DNA from: Legionella micdadei
GTDB lineage: Bacteria; Pseudomonadota; Gammaproteobacteria; Legionellales; Legionellaceae
DNA length: 64,000 nt
Assembly (NCBI RefSeq): GCF_000953635.1
Contig: NZ_LN614830.1
Coordinates: 2,533,001-2,597,000 of the forward strand
Direction: 5' to 3'
The notes below the pieces were generated by a model, which did no database searches, was not told the DNA's origin, and saw nothing but the letters and a program-made list of their open reading frames with translations. Positions 38,924 through 48,373 of the stretch are shown piece by piece; position 1 is the first letter of the stretch, and each line of letters opens with the position of its first letter. The position numbers and the translations under genes were made by a program.

Positions 38924-40312
38924 ATGAAAAAAACGCTATTGTGCTTGCTGTTTGCTCTCAGCGCATCTTCTATGTCGCATGCAACAGACTTGATGGATAT
39001 TTACCAGCAAGCGCTGGAAAATGATCCTATTTTCAAGCAAGCCTATAGTGCCTATATGTCCAATACCGAGGCGATACCTCAAGCAAGGGCGGCTTTGTAT
39101 CCAAAACTTACTGTCAGTGGCCAAGTAGCCCGCAATTACGAAAATGTGGTCACTGCCGACGGCACTTTAATCAGTACCTACAATAGTAACCAATGGACGA
39201 TTAACTCCTCTCAAGCACTTTTTAACTTTCAAGCCTGGTCTCAAGTCCAACAAGCGAAGGCTTCCGCTAAAGCTGCACAAGCAACTTTCAACGATGCTGC
39301 GCAAAACCTGATTTTACGTACTGCCAGTGCTTATTTCCAAACTTTGCTGGCTAAAGATACACTGAATTTTGCAGAAGCCAAAAAACGCGCCAATAAGCGC
39401 CAACTTGATCAAGCAGAGCAAAGGTTTAAAGTCGGTCTTGATGCAATCACTTCAGTCTATGAAGCCAAAGCAGCGTACGATCAATCAGTAGCGCAAGTTA
39501 TTCAGGCAAGAAACAATCAAATCAACCAAAATGAAAACTTACGCAAATTAACCAATCATGTTTATGAACACTTGGCTCCGCTACGCGACAGCCGCATCCC
39601 GTTAATTAAACCTGAACCAGACAATATTAACGAGTGGGTTAATACCGGGCTTAGGCAAAATTATAAACTTTTTTCAGCGAAATATAGCTTGCTTGCTGCA
39701 CGTCAAAACATCAAAATACAATCAGCAGCCAGTTGGCCTACCTTCGCACTACAAGGTAATGCGACGCAAACCCATAACCAGGCTAATGTGAATTCAAACA
39801 GCACCACAGCCTTTTTTGTCCCATCGAAACAAAGTAATGCCAATTTGGCCATCGCTATGAATTTTCCGGTGTTCCAAGGGGGGTTGGTCGAAGCAAAAAC
39901 TAGGCAGGCGCAATATGATTTTCAAACAAGTAGCCAAAAATTAGAACAAGTATACCGAGATGTTGAAGTAAACAGCCGCATTGCCTTTAATACAATTATT
40001 GACGGCATTTCTAAAGTAAAGGCGGATAGGCAAACCATTATCTCCCAACAGAATTCATTAGAAAGTACAGAAGCACAATTCCAAGTAGGCACACGTACGA
40101 TGGTTGATGTAGTTAATGCCCAGCAAAGACTGTTTGAAGCACAAGAGCAACTTGCTAGCGACCAGTACAATTTAATCAATGCCTTTTTAAATTTAAAATA
40201 CCTCGCTGGTACTTTGAACGTGAATGATCTCGAAGAGGTCAATTCATGGCTAGAGACGACTCGCATAAATGACTTTCCGCCACAAATTTCGGCCGATGCG
40301 AGCAAAAAATGA
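38924..40312 (+). CDS. tolC: TolC family outer-membrane channel
   Basis: 462 residues with a signal peptide (MKKTLLCLLFALSASSMSHA). It has the duplicated outer-membrane efflux protein repeat: DLMDIYQQALENDPIFKQAYSAY begins the first, and NINEWVNTGLRQNYKLFSAKYSLLAAR the second. The late VGTRTMVDVVNAQQRLFEAQEQLA is the TolC equatorial signature. It probably provides the exit duct for type I secretion and RND pumps, including the pump at 18.2 kb. Preceded closely by the pcm-like gene; ttcA follows after 51 bases. Confidence 0.95.
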   Translation: MKKTLLCLLFALSASSMSHATDLMDIYQQALENDPIFKQAYSAYMSNTEAIPQARAALYPKLTVSGQVARNYENVVTADGTLISTYNSNQWTINSSQALFNFQAWSQVQQAKASAKAAQATFNDAAQNLILRTASAYFQTLLAKDTLNFAEAKKRANKRQLDQAEQRFKVGLDAITSVYEAKAAYDQSVAQVIQARNNQINQNENLRKLTNHVYEHLAPLRDSRIPLIKPEPDNINEWVNTGLRQNYKLFSAKYSLLAARQNIKIQSAASWPTFALQGNATQTHNQANVNSNSTTAFFVPSKQSNANLAIAMNFPVFQGGLVEAKTRQAQYDFQTSSQKLEQVYRDVEVNSRIAFNTIIDGISKVKADRQTIISQQNSLESTEAQFQVGTRTMVDVVNAQQRLFEAQEQLASDQYNLINAFLNLKYLAGTLNVNDLEEVNSWLETTRINDFPPQISADASKK

Positions 40313-40363
40313 CAGTCATTTAACCATTTCCATCCATTCTTTTTAACTTAGGTTGTTGCCGCT

Positions 40364-41224
40364 ATGTCCACTAATCTCACTACTATTGAAAAAAAATTAC
40401 TTCATTACACCGGTAAAGCGATTGCTGATTTCAACATGATTCAGCGCGGTGACCGCGTAATGGTGTGTTTATCCGGAGGAAAGGATTCTTTTAGCTTACT
40501 CACTTTGTTGCATCATCTGCAGCGGCGCTCGAACAATAAGTTTGAGCTATTTGCTTTTACCCTTGATCAAGCCCAACCAGGTTGGGACGATAGTAAATTA
40601 CGCGGTTGGCTTAAAGAAAGAAGCATTCCCCATGAAATATTAACCCGAGATACCTACAGTATCGTTAAAGAAAAAATACCCGAAGGCAAAACTTATTGTT
40701 CTCTTTGTTCTCGATTAAGACGAGGTATTATCTATCGTTATGCAGAAGAGCATGGTTACACAAAGATTGCTTTAGGCCATCATCGAGATGATTTAATCCG
40801 CACACTCATGATGTCCATTCTTTACAATGGCGATATCCGATCAATGCCTCCCAAATTACTCAGTGATAACAAGAAGCATATTGTTATTCGGCCTCTTTGT
40901 TATGTCCAAGAACGCGATATTATTCAATTCGCCCAAGAACAAGCCTTTCCGATTATTCCTTGCAATTTATGCGGCTCTCAAGAAAATCTCGCCCGCAAAC
41001 GGATTGGAAAGCTTATTGATCAGCTCGCTGAAGAAAACCCCAAAGTTCCTAGTAACATTTTACATGCACTACAAAGTATCAAACCCAGTCAGTTGATGGA
41101 TCAAGATCTTTGGCAATTTAAAAATTTAGAGAAGCAGTTAATCAATGCTGTTCCAGATGGTCAAGCCCTGATTTTTGAAGAAGAAAATGACATTTTGGAG
41201 GTGGAAACGGAAATATTGGAATAA
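40364..41224 (+). CDS. ttcA: tRNA 2-thiocytidine(32) synthetase TtcA
   Basis: 286 residues. The PP-loop ATPase motif SGGKDS is at residues 37-42. The two CxxC pairs that hold the iron-sulfur cluster are C112/C115 ([10 protein letters not shown]) and C200/C203 ([12 protein letters not shown]), and GHHRDD follows the first. It thiolates C32 of certain tRNAs. Probably co-transcribed with tolC. A slightly acidic tail follows the catalytic core. Confidence 0.97.
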   Translation: MSTNLTTIEKKLLHYTGKAIADFNMIQRGDRVMVCLSGGKDSFSLLTLLHHLQRRSNNKFELFAFTLDQAQPGWDDSKLRGWLKERSIPHEILTRDTYSIVKEKIPEGKTYCSLCSRLRRGIIYRYAEEHGYTKIALGHHRDDLIRTLMMSILYNGDIRSMPPKLLSDNKKHIVIRPLCYVQERDIIQFAQEQAFPIIPCNLCGSQENLARKRIGKLIDQLAEENPKVPSNILHALQSIKPSQLMDQDLWQFKNLEKQLINAVPDGQALIFEEENDILEVETEILE

Positions 41225-41361
41225 TTTTACCTAAAAAGCCCCATCTTCCCAGTTAGTGGATGCTATGATATTTACAAACAAGTTAAGAAATATATCTTTC
41301 TTGTAAAGATGATACGACTTAAGTTATATTACTGCCACCGAAGAAAGGGGGTATACGAATT

Positions 41362-43683
41362 ATGGCTGAGACAATGAGTACGGGTTTTCGTAAGTTACGC
41401 ATCTACCAGCATCGCAACCTGAAGTTCGATTTTGTTGCAGGTATAGTGGTTTTTTTAGTAGCAATTCCTCTGTGTTTAGGCATTGCGTTAGCCTCAGGGG
41501 CTCCCTTATTCTCAGGAATAATCAGCGGAATAATTGGCGGCATTATTGTTGGACTCTTAAGTGGTTCACAAGTCAGCGTAAGCGGCCCGGCAGCAGGTAT
41601 GGTTGCTGTTGTTCTCGCAGCACTAGCGCAATTAGGTGACTTTAATACTTTTCTTCTAGCCTTATTGCTCGCTGGGGTTATCCAAATCATTGTTGGAGCC
41701 CTTCGTGCAGGTTTTGTTGCCGATTATATTCCGTCTAATGTGGTTCAAGGCCTTTTATGCGCCATCGGTATATTATTAATTATTAAACAACTCCCTTTGG
41801 CTTTTACCCTCTCAACTGATCTTAAAGAATTAGAGGGCCATCTCTTAGAATCCACGGAAGGCCTAGCGCTTAATCCACTGTATGAATTGTCCCACCATAT
41901 CAACAACGGTGCCTCTATCATTTCGCTTATTTCATTTGCAATACTGATTTATTTTGAAAAAACGAATGTGAAATGGCTTAAAGGTATTCCAGCAGCTATT
42001 GTCGTAGTCCTTACCGGTATTTTGCTTAATGAAGCCTTTCTTGCCACCCATTCATCCTTCGCACAAAATTATCCGCATTTAGTGAATATTCCAACTCATA
42101 ATGGCTTTACGGATTTGTTAAGCCAGTTGCAATATCCAACTTGGTCAGCATGGTCGAATCCTAAAGTCTATCTTTATGCACTTATCATCGCTGTTGTTGC
42201 GTCTATGGAAAGTTTGCTCAACGTCAAGGCATCTGAAAAGTTAGATAAAAAGCATCGTTATTGCTCGAAAGATCAAGAGCTCGTTGCACAAGGCTTTGGT
42301 AACCTTGCAGCTGGTTTAATTGGCGGTATCCCGGTGACCTCCGTCATTGTACGAACCACAGTAAACATCCAAGCCGGTTCCAAAACCAAAATGTCTTGTA
42401 TATTTCACGGGATATTTTTATTTTTATCCGTTTTACTCCTTGAAGAATGGCTTAACAAAATACCTCTTTCGTCTTTAGCAGCCATTTTAATTTACACAGG
42501 TTACAAGCTCACTAAACCATCGATCTATCGTTCCATTTACCAACAAGGCATGGATCGATTTGTTCCGTTCATTGCAACGGTTGTTAGCATCGTCATTTTT
42601 AATCTTTTAGCAGGTATCCTCATTGGTTTGGCTATCAGCTTATTCTTCATTTTAAAATCCAACTCCACTGCCCGTTTGGATATAATTAAAGAAATCTATC
42701 CGACAGGAGAGATTAACCGCCTGGTTCTACCCCAGCAAATCACTTTTTTAAACAAGGCTTCTTTAGTTGCCGAACTGAGTTCAATACCTAGAAACTCCCA
42801 GCTTATTATCGATGCTCGTTACTCAAACTACATCGACAAGGAAATTATTGAGCTTATTAAAGAGTTCCAACGCGAGCAAGCTCCTTTAAAGCAAATTTCT
42901 TTAAACCTGATTGGTTTCCAAGACAAATATGACATCCATAACTTTATCGATTTCATTAATGTCACCACTTACGATGTGCAATCCAACTTGAAACCGCATC
43001 AAGTGCTTGATATTTTGCGCGAAGGTAACCAACGTTTTCTGAACGATACGCGTATCCACCGTGTCAACAGACTCGATATTCAATACACCGCTAAAACCCA
43101 ACATCCCATCGAGGTTGTCCTTGGATGCATCGACTCACGCGTGCCGGTGGAAACTATTTTTGACATGAGTTTTGGCGACTTATTCTGCGTACGAGTTGCT
43201 GGGAATGTTGTCAATGAAGATATCTTGGCCAGCATCGAATATGCTTGCCACGTAGTGGGGGCAAAATTAATTGTCGTTTTAGGCCATACACGCTGCGGAG
43301 CTATCCAAGCAGCATGCGATCATGTTGAGAAAGGCCATATTACCCAATTACTAGCTAAAATTCAGCCGGCCGTTTCTGCAGAAACCCAGACAAAATCAGA
43401 TCGGACTTCCAAGAATAACGACTTTGTAAATAGAGTAACCGAGCTTAATATTGCCAACACCCTGCAACAAATTTACCGCGATAGTGAAATCTTAAGGTTG
43501 ATGATTGAGCAGGAAAATATTGGCTTAGTGGGTGCTATTTATGATGTCAATACCGGCAAAGTGACCTTCAAAGATTACTCCTCAACTTTAAAAGATTTAA
43601 GTAACGCAAAGGCAGATAACCATTTGGCTGAAAAAGTTCAGAAGGTATTTAGTTCGGCAGGGGTGATGGCTATTGCGGAATAA
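41362..43683 (+). CDS. SulP-family anion permease fused to a beta-carbonic anhydrase
   Basis: 773 residues. Residues about 20-440 form the SulP transporter with many membrane helices (FDFVAGIVVFLVAIPLCLGIALASGAP, SVSGPAAGMVAVV). A degenerate STAS-like segment follows (about 460-540), then a complete beta-carbonic anhydrase. Its zinc ligands are Cys589 with Asp591 and Arg593 (GCIDSRVP), His642 and Cys645 (GHTRCGA). The likely role is bicarbonate import coupled with CO2/bicarbonate conversion at the inner membrane. The fused architecture is known in some bacteria; transport of bicarbonate here is inference. Confidence 0.93.
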   Translation: MAETMSTGFRKLRIYQHRNLKFDFVAGIVVFLVAIPLCLGIALASGAPLFSGIISGIIGGIIVGLLSGSQVSVSGPAAGMVAVVLAALAQLGDFNTFLLALLLAGVIQIIVGALRAGFVADYIPSNVVQGLLCAIGILLIIKQLPLAFTLSTDLKELEGHLLESTEGLALNPLYELSHHINNGASIISLISFAILIYFEKTNVKWLKGIPAAIVVVLTGILLNEAFLATHSSFAQNYPHLVNIPTHNGFTDLLSQLQYPTWSAWSNPKVYLYALIIAVVASMESLLNVKASEKLDKKHRYCSKDQELVAQGFGNLAAGLIGGIPVTSVIVRTTVNIQAGSKTKMSCIFHGIFLFLSVLLLEEWLNKIPLSSLAAILIYTGYKLTKPSIYRSIYQQGMDRFVPFIATVVSIVIFNLLAGILIGLAISLFFILKSNSTARLDIIKEIYPTGEINRLVLPQQITFLNKASLVAELSSIPRNSQLIIDARYSNYIDKEIIELIKEFQREQAPLKQISLNLIGFQDKYDIHNFIDFINVTTYDVQSNLKPHQVLDILREGNQRFLNDTRIHRVNRLDIQYTAKTQHPIEVVLGCIDSRVPVETIFDMSFGDLFCVRVAGNVVNEDILASIEYACHVVGAKLIVVLGHTRCGAIQAACDHVEKGHITQLLAKIQPAVSAETQTKSDRTSKNNDFVNRVTELNIANTLQQIYRDSEILRLMIEQENIGLVGAIYDVNTGKVTFKDYSSTLKDLSNAKADNHLAEKVQKVFSSAGVMAIAE

Positions 43684-43702
43684 CTTTAGTAATGATGCTC
43701 GT

Positions 43703-43790
43703 CTCGATAATACGAGGCGGGCGCATCAGCAAGAGGATACAAGAGTACTTGCTTCTTATCCGCTCCCTCATGATCGCGCCCAGATCTTCC
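43703..43790 (-). repeat. Dispersed intergenic repeat, copy D (inverted)
   Basis: Just after the SulP fusion gene. In reverse complement it reads GGAAGATCTGGGCGCGATC, then GAGGGAGCGGATAAGAAGCA, and ends GTATTATCGAG, aligning along its length with copy B at 12.15 kb. No ORF crosses it. Confidence 0.68.
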
Positions 43791-43854
43791 TTAACCCAGC
43801 CCCGTGCACAGCTAACTGGCTTGGTGTTTAAAACAACACACCTGATCAAATGAC

Positions 43855-44748
43855 CTAATTATAAGCAAGCACCCGCAAATCCTCCCTAAAACAAGCTTCA
43901 AGACCTGGCGGCACTGCAATATTTATTCGCTCACAGAGATCAAGAAAATCTGTAATAATCTCTTGATTATTAAATAATCCTACCTCTTTTAACCGTGTTT
44001 CTATGATGCGCTTCAATTGGCTCCCATTTCCATGCTCTTCCATTCGAATTTTGAAACGCACCAAATTTAACGCACTAAGTTTCAGCTTCTCTTTATTCTC
44101 TGTAGAAAGTACAGCGCCCTCACCTTGTAGGAAAAAATCAATGTCTTCAAGAAAGTTTAACTCTTCTTCGCGAGAATCTTGCCTAAAGTAACGCTTAATT
44201 GGTAATTTAAAAAAACCAAATAGGCCGCGGCCATGTTTAAAGACATAAGCTTTTTCATAATCTACTCGGAGCCCAGCTAATTGGAGAGGAAAAACTTTTT
44301 CCCTTCGCGGCATGAGGATGTCGAGTGTTGAGTCAAGAAGATGCTGAAATTGAAGAACAGTGAGCAAAGTTGCTTCTCTTAATACTCTGTTATTGGCAAA
44401 GGATCTGTTATTTTCAATATACGTTAAACTACTGTTTAATGCTTCGGGTACTCTGACCAAAAATAGATAAAGCATCCCCTGATACTCGTGACGTTTAGTC
44501 GGCGTGAGATTGGTATTTTTTAAACACCGAACGTAGAATTCAATATGCAGCCTAAATTGCTCGAGACGGTTTTGATGGGCAAACCATTGGGAACTTGAAC
44601 CCAAGGTACTAAGTTGTCTTACCAACTCAGCTTGGTCTTGTCGAAAATTTAAAAATAATCTATTCCTTGCTATTTCATTTTTCCATCTTTCGATAAATTG
44701 ATTGAGCTTATTCTGATTCTCTCTAACAGTCTCAAATGTGAGTGCCAT
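43855..44748 (-). CDS. Protein of unknown function, predicted all-helical
   Basis: 297 residues, highly charged, with no signal peptide, membrane segment or known catalytic motif. The composition (many Leu, Arg, Glu, Phe) and heptad-like stretches suggest an all-helical fold. The middle has a glycine/basic stretch (KHGRGLFGFFKLPIKRYFR) that might touch membranes. It stands alone between two genes of other families, with an AT-rich upstream region containing TATATTAT. Possibly Legionella-specific; an effector role is only a guess. Confidence 0.7.
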   Translation of the reverse strand: MALTFETVRENQNKLNQFIERWKNEIARNRLFLNFRQDQAELVRQLSTLGSSSQWFAHQNRLEQFRLHIEFYVRCLKNTNLTPTKRHEYQGMLYLFLVRVPEALNSSLTYIENNRSFANNRVLREATLLTVLQFQHLLDSTLDILMPRREKVFPLQLAGLRVDYEKAYVFKHGRGLFGFFKLPIKRYFRQDSREEELNFLEDIDFFLQGEGAVLSTENKEKLKLSALNLVRFKIRMEEHGNGSQLKRIIETRLKEVGLFNNQEIITDFLDLCERINIAVPPGLEACFREDLRVLAYN

Positions 44749-44831
44749 ACCAAGCCATCAAGGATTAAAAATGTACAACTTTAACATAAAAAGGATAATA
44801 TAAACAAATTAAATTATCATACTGCCTTAAG

Positions 44832-45572
44832 CTACAACAGTTCCCAAATCGTATTAAATAAAACACGATGCATTGAAGAAACATGAATGTTCTCAATCAA
44901 AATGGCAAGAAATGGCTCAACAATTTGAACAAAAATAACATAATGCCCATAGATAACCATATTGATATTGAGTTGCATATGCGCGGGCAGTAATTTTATG
45001 CTTTCTTGACACCAGGATTGCTCACGAAAGAGATTGGGGCTATTTTGGTTATCTTGCAGAATCAGTTTGATTTTAACCTCTAACAAAGCACGTCTCTGAG
45101 TAAAATCCTGGAAATATTCAGGATCTAGGGCGTACCATTTATCTTGATTGGAAATGACCAAATACTCATCCCCAGGTTTTAATGTCGTCAGGATATTATC
45201 ATAAAGTAATTTAATTCCTGGTAAGCCTTGGTATGTTTTTATGGTATTCGCAGCAGGTGAACAACGCAGATAATCTTGCACTAACGATGGCATGATAGCG
45301 TTTAAAGTTTGCTTTTTCTTCTCAAGTAATAAGGCAAGCTTTTCAGGGGGTTCCGCCACATATAATTTTCTGACGCCGTTAATTTCAACATGCATTAAAC
45401 CTTGTGCAATCAACGTTTCAATTAATCCATACACTGTTGCACGTTTAAGACCACTTTCAAGCGATAAATTTTGTACGGTGGCTGGACCCATTTTTAATGC
45501 AGAGATATACAATATCGCTTCTTTTTCACTGAGTCCTAAAGAAATAAGTCCTGCAAATACTTGATTACTCAT
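44832..45572 (-). CDS. TrmB family transcriptional regulator
   Basis: 246 residues. The N-terminal winged helix is typical of TrmB (FAGLISLGLSEKEAILYISALKMGPATVQNLS, then GLKRATVYGLIETLIAQGLM), followed by a coiled segment and an effector-binding domain (LKPGDEYLVISNQ). TrmB regulators are best known from archaea, where they bind sugars; they occur more thinly in bacteria. AAGGAA precedes the ATG at 45572. It is divergent from a phosphoribosyltransferase gene, which it probably controls. Confidence 0.85.
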   Translation of the reverse strand: MSNQVFAGLISLGLSEKEAILYISALKMGPATVQNLSLESGLKRATVYGLIETLIAQGLMHVEINGVRKLYVAEPPEKLALLLEKKKQTLNAIMPSLVQDYLRCSPAANTIKTYQGLPGIKLLYDNILTTLKPGDEYLVISNQDKWYALDPEYFQDFTQRRALLEVKIKLILQDNQNSPNLFREQSWCQESIKLLPAHMQLNINMVIYGHYVIFVQIVEPFLAILIENIHVSSMHRVLFNTIWELL

Positions 45573-45583
45573 TCGATTCCTTG

Positions 45584-45602
45584 TTGTCGGTTTTAACGAC
45601 AA
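45584..45602. promoter_or_regulatory. Candidate operator for the TrmB-type regulator
   Basis: TTGTCG and CGACAA form a perfect 6-bp inverted repeat with a 7-base spacer, 12 bases before the regulator start. A plus-strand TATAAT lies at 45634-45639 for the divergent gene. Assignment to this regulator is inference from position. Confidence 0.45.
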
Positions 45603-45675
45603 AATACGATTTTTCTATAAAAATACCTTAATTTATAATCGTTTCATATTCTTAAATTATTGACACTAAGAGACA

Positions 45676-46290
45676 ATGATGACTTCGATAGCCAATTTAA
45701 CAAAGCAATACATCAATGGAATTTATCAAACCAAAGCTTTAGTGATTAAAGAAAACCCATTTACCTTACAATCCGGCAAGCGAAGCCATGTTTATTTAAA
45801 TCATCGCCATTTTTTAACCGACTCTTACTATCTCTCTTTAATTGCACAACTTTATTGTGAACTTATTCAGCATAAAACCAATGATTATTGTTTAGGGGTA
45901 GTAGATTCCATCATGAGCCCAATTATAGTCGGCGCAATGAGTGCGTTGTTTAAGAACGATTATGTTGTCATTCAGAAAAAAGCCATGACACATGGTACAC
46001 AAGAAGCGCTATTTGGCACATTTAAGAAACCCGTCGTACTCATTGATGACATGACCTCAACGGGCGCAACATTGATTGATGCGGGTCTTAAAATTCGTGC
46101 CCAAGGTGGTATTGTTAATTTCGCTGTCATCAGTGCTTACCGTGAAACAAGTACCCTAGAACACTTACAGAAACATCACATTACACCCTTGGCTATTGCC
46201 AGTTTTACAGAAATTATTAATGGATTGCTGAATTCTTTAACAGCTAAAGAGAAAATGATCGTACAAAAATATCCTCTGATTATGGATTGA
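45676..46290 (+). CDS. Orotate phosphoribosyltransferase-like protein
   Basis: 204 residues of the type I phosphoribosyltransferase fold. The PRPP-binding motif is VVLIDDMTSTGATLIDAG near residues 115-132. The segment FTLQSGKRSHVYLNHRHFL resembles the N-terminal SGxxSxxYxD of PyrE. It may make a nucleotide from orotate or another base, or may be a sensor or regulator. It is adjacent to the TrmB regulator and followed by a permease eight bases later, so a salvage or transport role is plausible. True PyrE activity is unproven. Confidence 0.78.
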   Translation: MMTSIANLTKQYINGIYQTKALVIKENPFTLQSGKRSHVYLNHRHFLTDSYYLSLIAQLYCELIQHKTNDYCLGVVDSIMSPIIVGAMSALFKNDYVVIQKKAMTHGTQEALFGTFKKPVVLIDDMTSTGATLIDAGLKIRAQGGIVNFAVISAYRETSTLEHLQKHHITPLAIASFTEIINGLLNSLTAKEKMIVQKYPLIMD

Positions 46291-46298
46291 GATCGCTT

Positions 46299-47108
46299 AT
46301 GTTATCGCTATTAATCATTTGTTTCTTAGCGGGTAGTCTTGGTGCAATCTTGCAAGGGATGCTCGGAATAGGTACGGGTATCATCATTGTTCCAGTATTG
46401 ACGTTTATTCTCCCTTATTATCATTTTCACCCTGAGCAAACCATACATATTGCCATTGCCACATCGATGGCAGCCATAACAATCAATTCTGTAACCGCGT
46501 TAATGAATCATTATCGCTATCAGACTATCGATTGGAAAATGTTTCGTCATCTTGTTGTATTTTGCACAACAGGCTCAGGTATAGGCGCACTCTTAGCGAC
46601 TTTCTTAAACGGGCATTTTTTAAAAATCATTTTTTCGATATTTCTAATCAGCCTTGCCAGTTGGCTTTTATTTAAAAAGAATGCCCACGAAACATCCGAA
46701 TCAATGCCTTCCATTGAGGAGTTAACGATCAACATCAAATGGAATGGTCTTAGAATAGGTTGTCTTGCAAGCTTGGTCGGATCAGCTGGCGGTATTTTAA
46801 TGGTTCCTTTCTTGCGAAAATTGCAATATCCAATGCGTTATGCCGTAGGAACATCAACACTCATTGGTTTACCCATTGCCCTAACTGGATCGCTTATTTA
46901 CATCGTATTGGGTATGGTAAAAATACCAGTTTCTCCGTTTACTATCGGTTATATCCATTGGCCTGCCCTCTTGGCGATCACAACAGCCGGCCTTTTTGGA
47001 GCACCTTTAGGGGTTAAACTCTCAACAAGAGTCCCAGCTGTCGTTTTACAGCGTCTATTTGCGCTTATCATGCTCGCTATCAGTTTAAACATGTTACGAA
47101 TCAAATAG
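46299..47108 (+). CDS. TauE/SafE family membrane permease
   Basis: 269 residues with about eight membrane helices in two similar halves; the first has GAILQGMLGIGTGIIIVPVL, the second GCLASLVGSAGGILMVPFL, the family's repeated signature. Members export or import small anions, often sulfonates or sulfite. The ATG at 46299 is preferred over a TTG at 46287. Eight bases separate it from the phosphoribosyltransferase stop, so they form one operon. Confidence 0.9.
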   Translation: MLSLLIICFLAGSLGAILQGMLGIGTGIIIVPVLTFILPYYHFHPEQTIHIAIATSMAAITINSVTALMNHYRYQTIDWKMFRHLVVFCTTGSGIGALLATFLNGHFLKIIFSIFLISLASWLLFKKNAHETSESMPSIEELTINIKWNGLRIGCLASLVGSAGGILMVPFLRKLQYPMRYAVGTSTLIGLPIALTGSLIYIVLGMVKIPVSPFTIGYIHWPALLAITTAGLFGAPLGVKLSTRVPAVVLQRLFALIMLAISLNMLRIK

Positions 47109-47135
47109 AGCAGCCTTTTTTAGCAAACAATTGCA

Positions 47136-48212
47136 CTAAGAAATAATACACTTTTCTGCATCAATAGGTTCCACGCCAGATAATAGGGTGTTCAAAGGAT
47201 TTTCACCGGTAGCACTCATAAAATGCATTTGTCTTTGCCGCCTGTATTCTTGTGCCATCATTCCTTCCGAATCCTTTTGGAAACTATTAGCTCCCTTGCC
47301 GACTAAGAGATAGTAGACGGGCCAATTTGAAGCAAGAGCCGCTTGATGTAAAGGGGTTTGCCTTTTTTCATTCAGCATTTTATTAACATCGAGCGATAAT
47401 TCATTTTGAAACTCAAATAAATAATCTAATAGCTGGCTTGCTTTATGTTGATCTTTACAAGATATTACAAACCGGATCGCTTCTTCGTAATTTGCCTCTT
47501 TACAAAGCTCTACAAAAGGTTTGAAAGCCAAATCATTATCCATTTTTTCTTCAAGACCAGGAATGAGAGCACCCAGTGATAGCGTACTAGCGGTACTTGT
47601 GGAATCCGCCTTTTTCTCCGGTACAACTTGAGATATTAATCTTGATGTCGCTTGTCGAACCCTTCTTTCCGCTTCTTCTGGAGGGAGGCTGAATATATCC
47701 ATCAAACCCGGTAATTCTTCCAAAAGGGAAGAAGCTGTTTTGTCCGCAGTCGTATCTAAAAATTCTTTTTGCTTGCGGGTAAGTGATGGGGTACTCGTTG
47801 GTTGGAAAAAGCGATTTGGCTGAACGGGTATGTACTGTGGCAATTGTTCTGCTAACTTGGAAGCACCTTGATTAATCAATCCATTGTATTCACTCAAATG
47901 ATGTTTTTTAAGCAATGCTAAAGCCTCTTGATTGAATTTTTCAGCGTAGTCAAAAGCAGACAATCCTTCTTTATTTGTCTCAGTAAGCGAGATGTTAAGG
48001 ACCAAACGATGAGGTAATATTTCTTCTAAGAGTAATATTACTTTTGGGTGGCTAGAGGTACATAATCGCCGAATAGCTCGATTATAGTGAGATGAGTCGT
48101 CCAACCCTAAATCAAACTCCTCAATTTTAGCTTTAAATAACTCATAATCAGAATCACCTACAATTTCCCTGAGTTTAGCCATTACGTCGCGATGCGTCCT
48201 TTTTTTACCCAT
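47136..48212 (-). CDS. Ankyrin-type repeat protein, possible effector
   Basis: 358 residues. The clearest ankyrin-like repeat is near residue 300 (KRQTPLHQAALASNWPVYYLLVGKGAN); a more divergent one lies at about 78-110 (NKEGLSAFDYAEKFNQEALALLKKH). Between them is a helical, charged region with Pro/Ser/Thr-rich joints. No signal peptide or membrane segment. GGAG lies eight bases before the chosen ATG; an extended -10 (TGTGCTATATT) lies further up. Ankyrin proteins are common Dot/Icm substrates in Legionella, but export is not shown by sequence alone. Confidence 0.72.
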   Translation of the reverse strand: MGKKRTHRDVMAKLREIVGDSDYELFKAKIEEFDLGLDDSSHYNRAIRRLCTSSHPKVILLLEEILPHRLVLNISLTETNKEGLSAFDYAEKFNQEALALLKKHHLSEYNGLINQGASKLAEQLPQYIPVQPNRFFQPTSTPSLTRKQKEFLDTTADKTASSLLEELPGLMDIFSLPPEEAERRVRQATSRLISQVVPEKKADSTSTASTLSLGALIPGLEEKMDNDLAFKPFVELCKEANYEEAIRFVISCKDQHKASQLLDYLFEFQNELSLDVNKMLNEKRQTPLHQAALASNWPVYYLLVGKGANSFQKDSEGMMAQEYRRQRQMHFMSATGENPLNTLLSGVEPIDAEKCIIS

Positions 48213-48373
48213 TATATTCTCCAAAAATTAACTCTGGCGGAATATAGCACAATAGTATTTTTGGAAACAGGCTAGGTCTCTTGGCAATTGGTTTCGCCTA
48301 ACTAAAGAGCCATAAAGCGATGTAAGGAATGATATTGATGTGACCCGCCTTATAAGGCTAATAATTCCACCAA

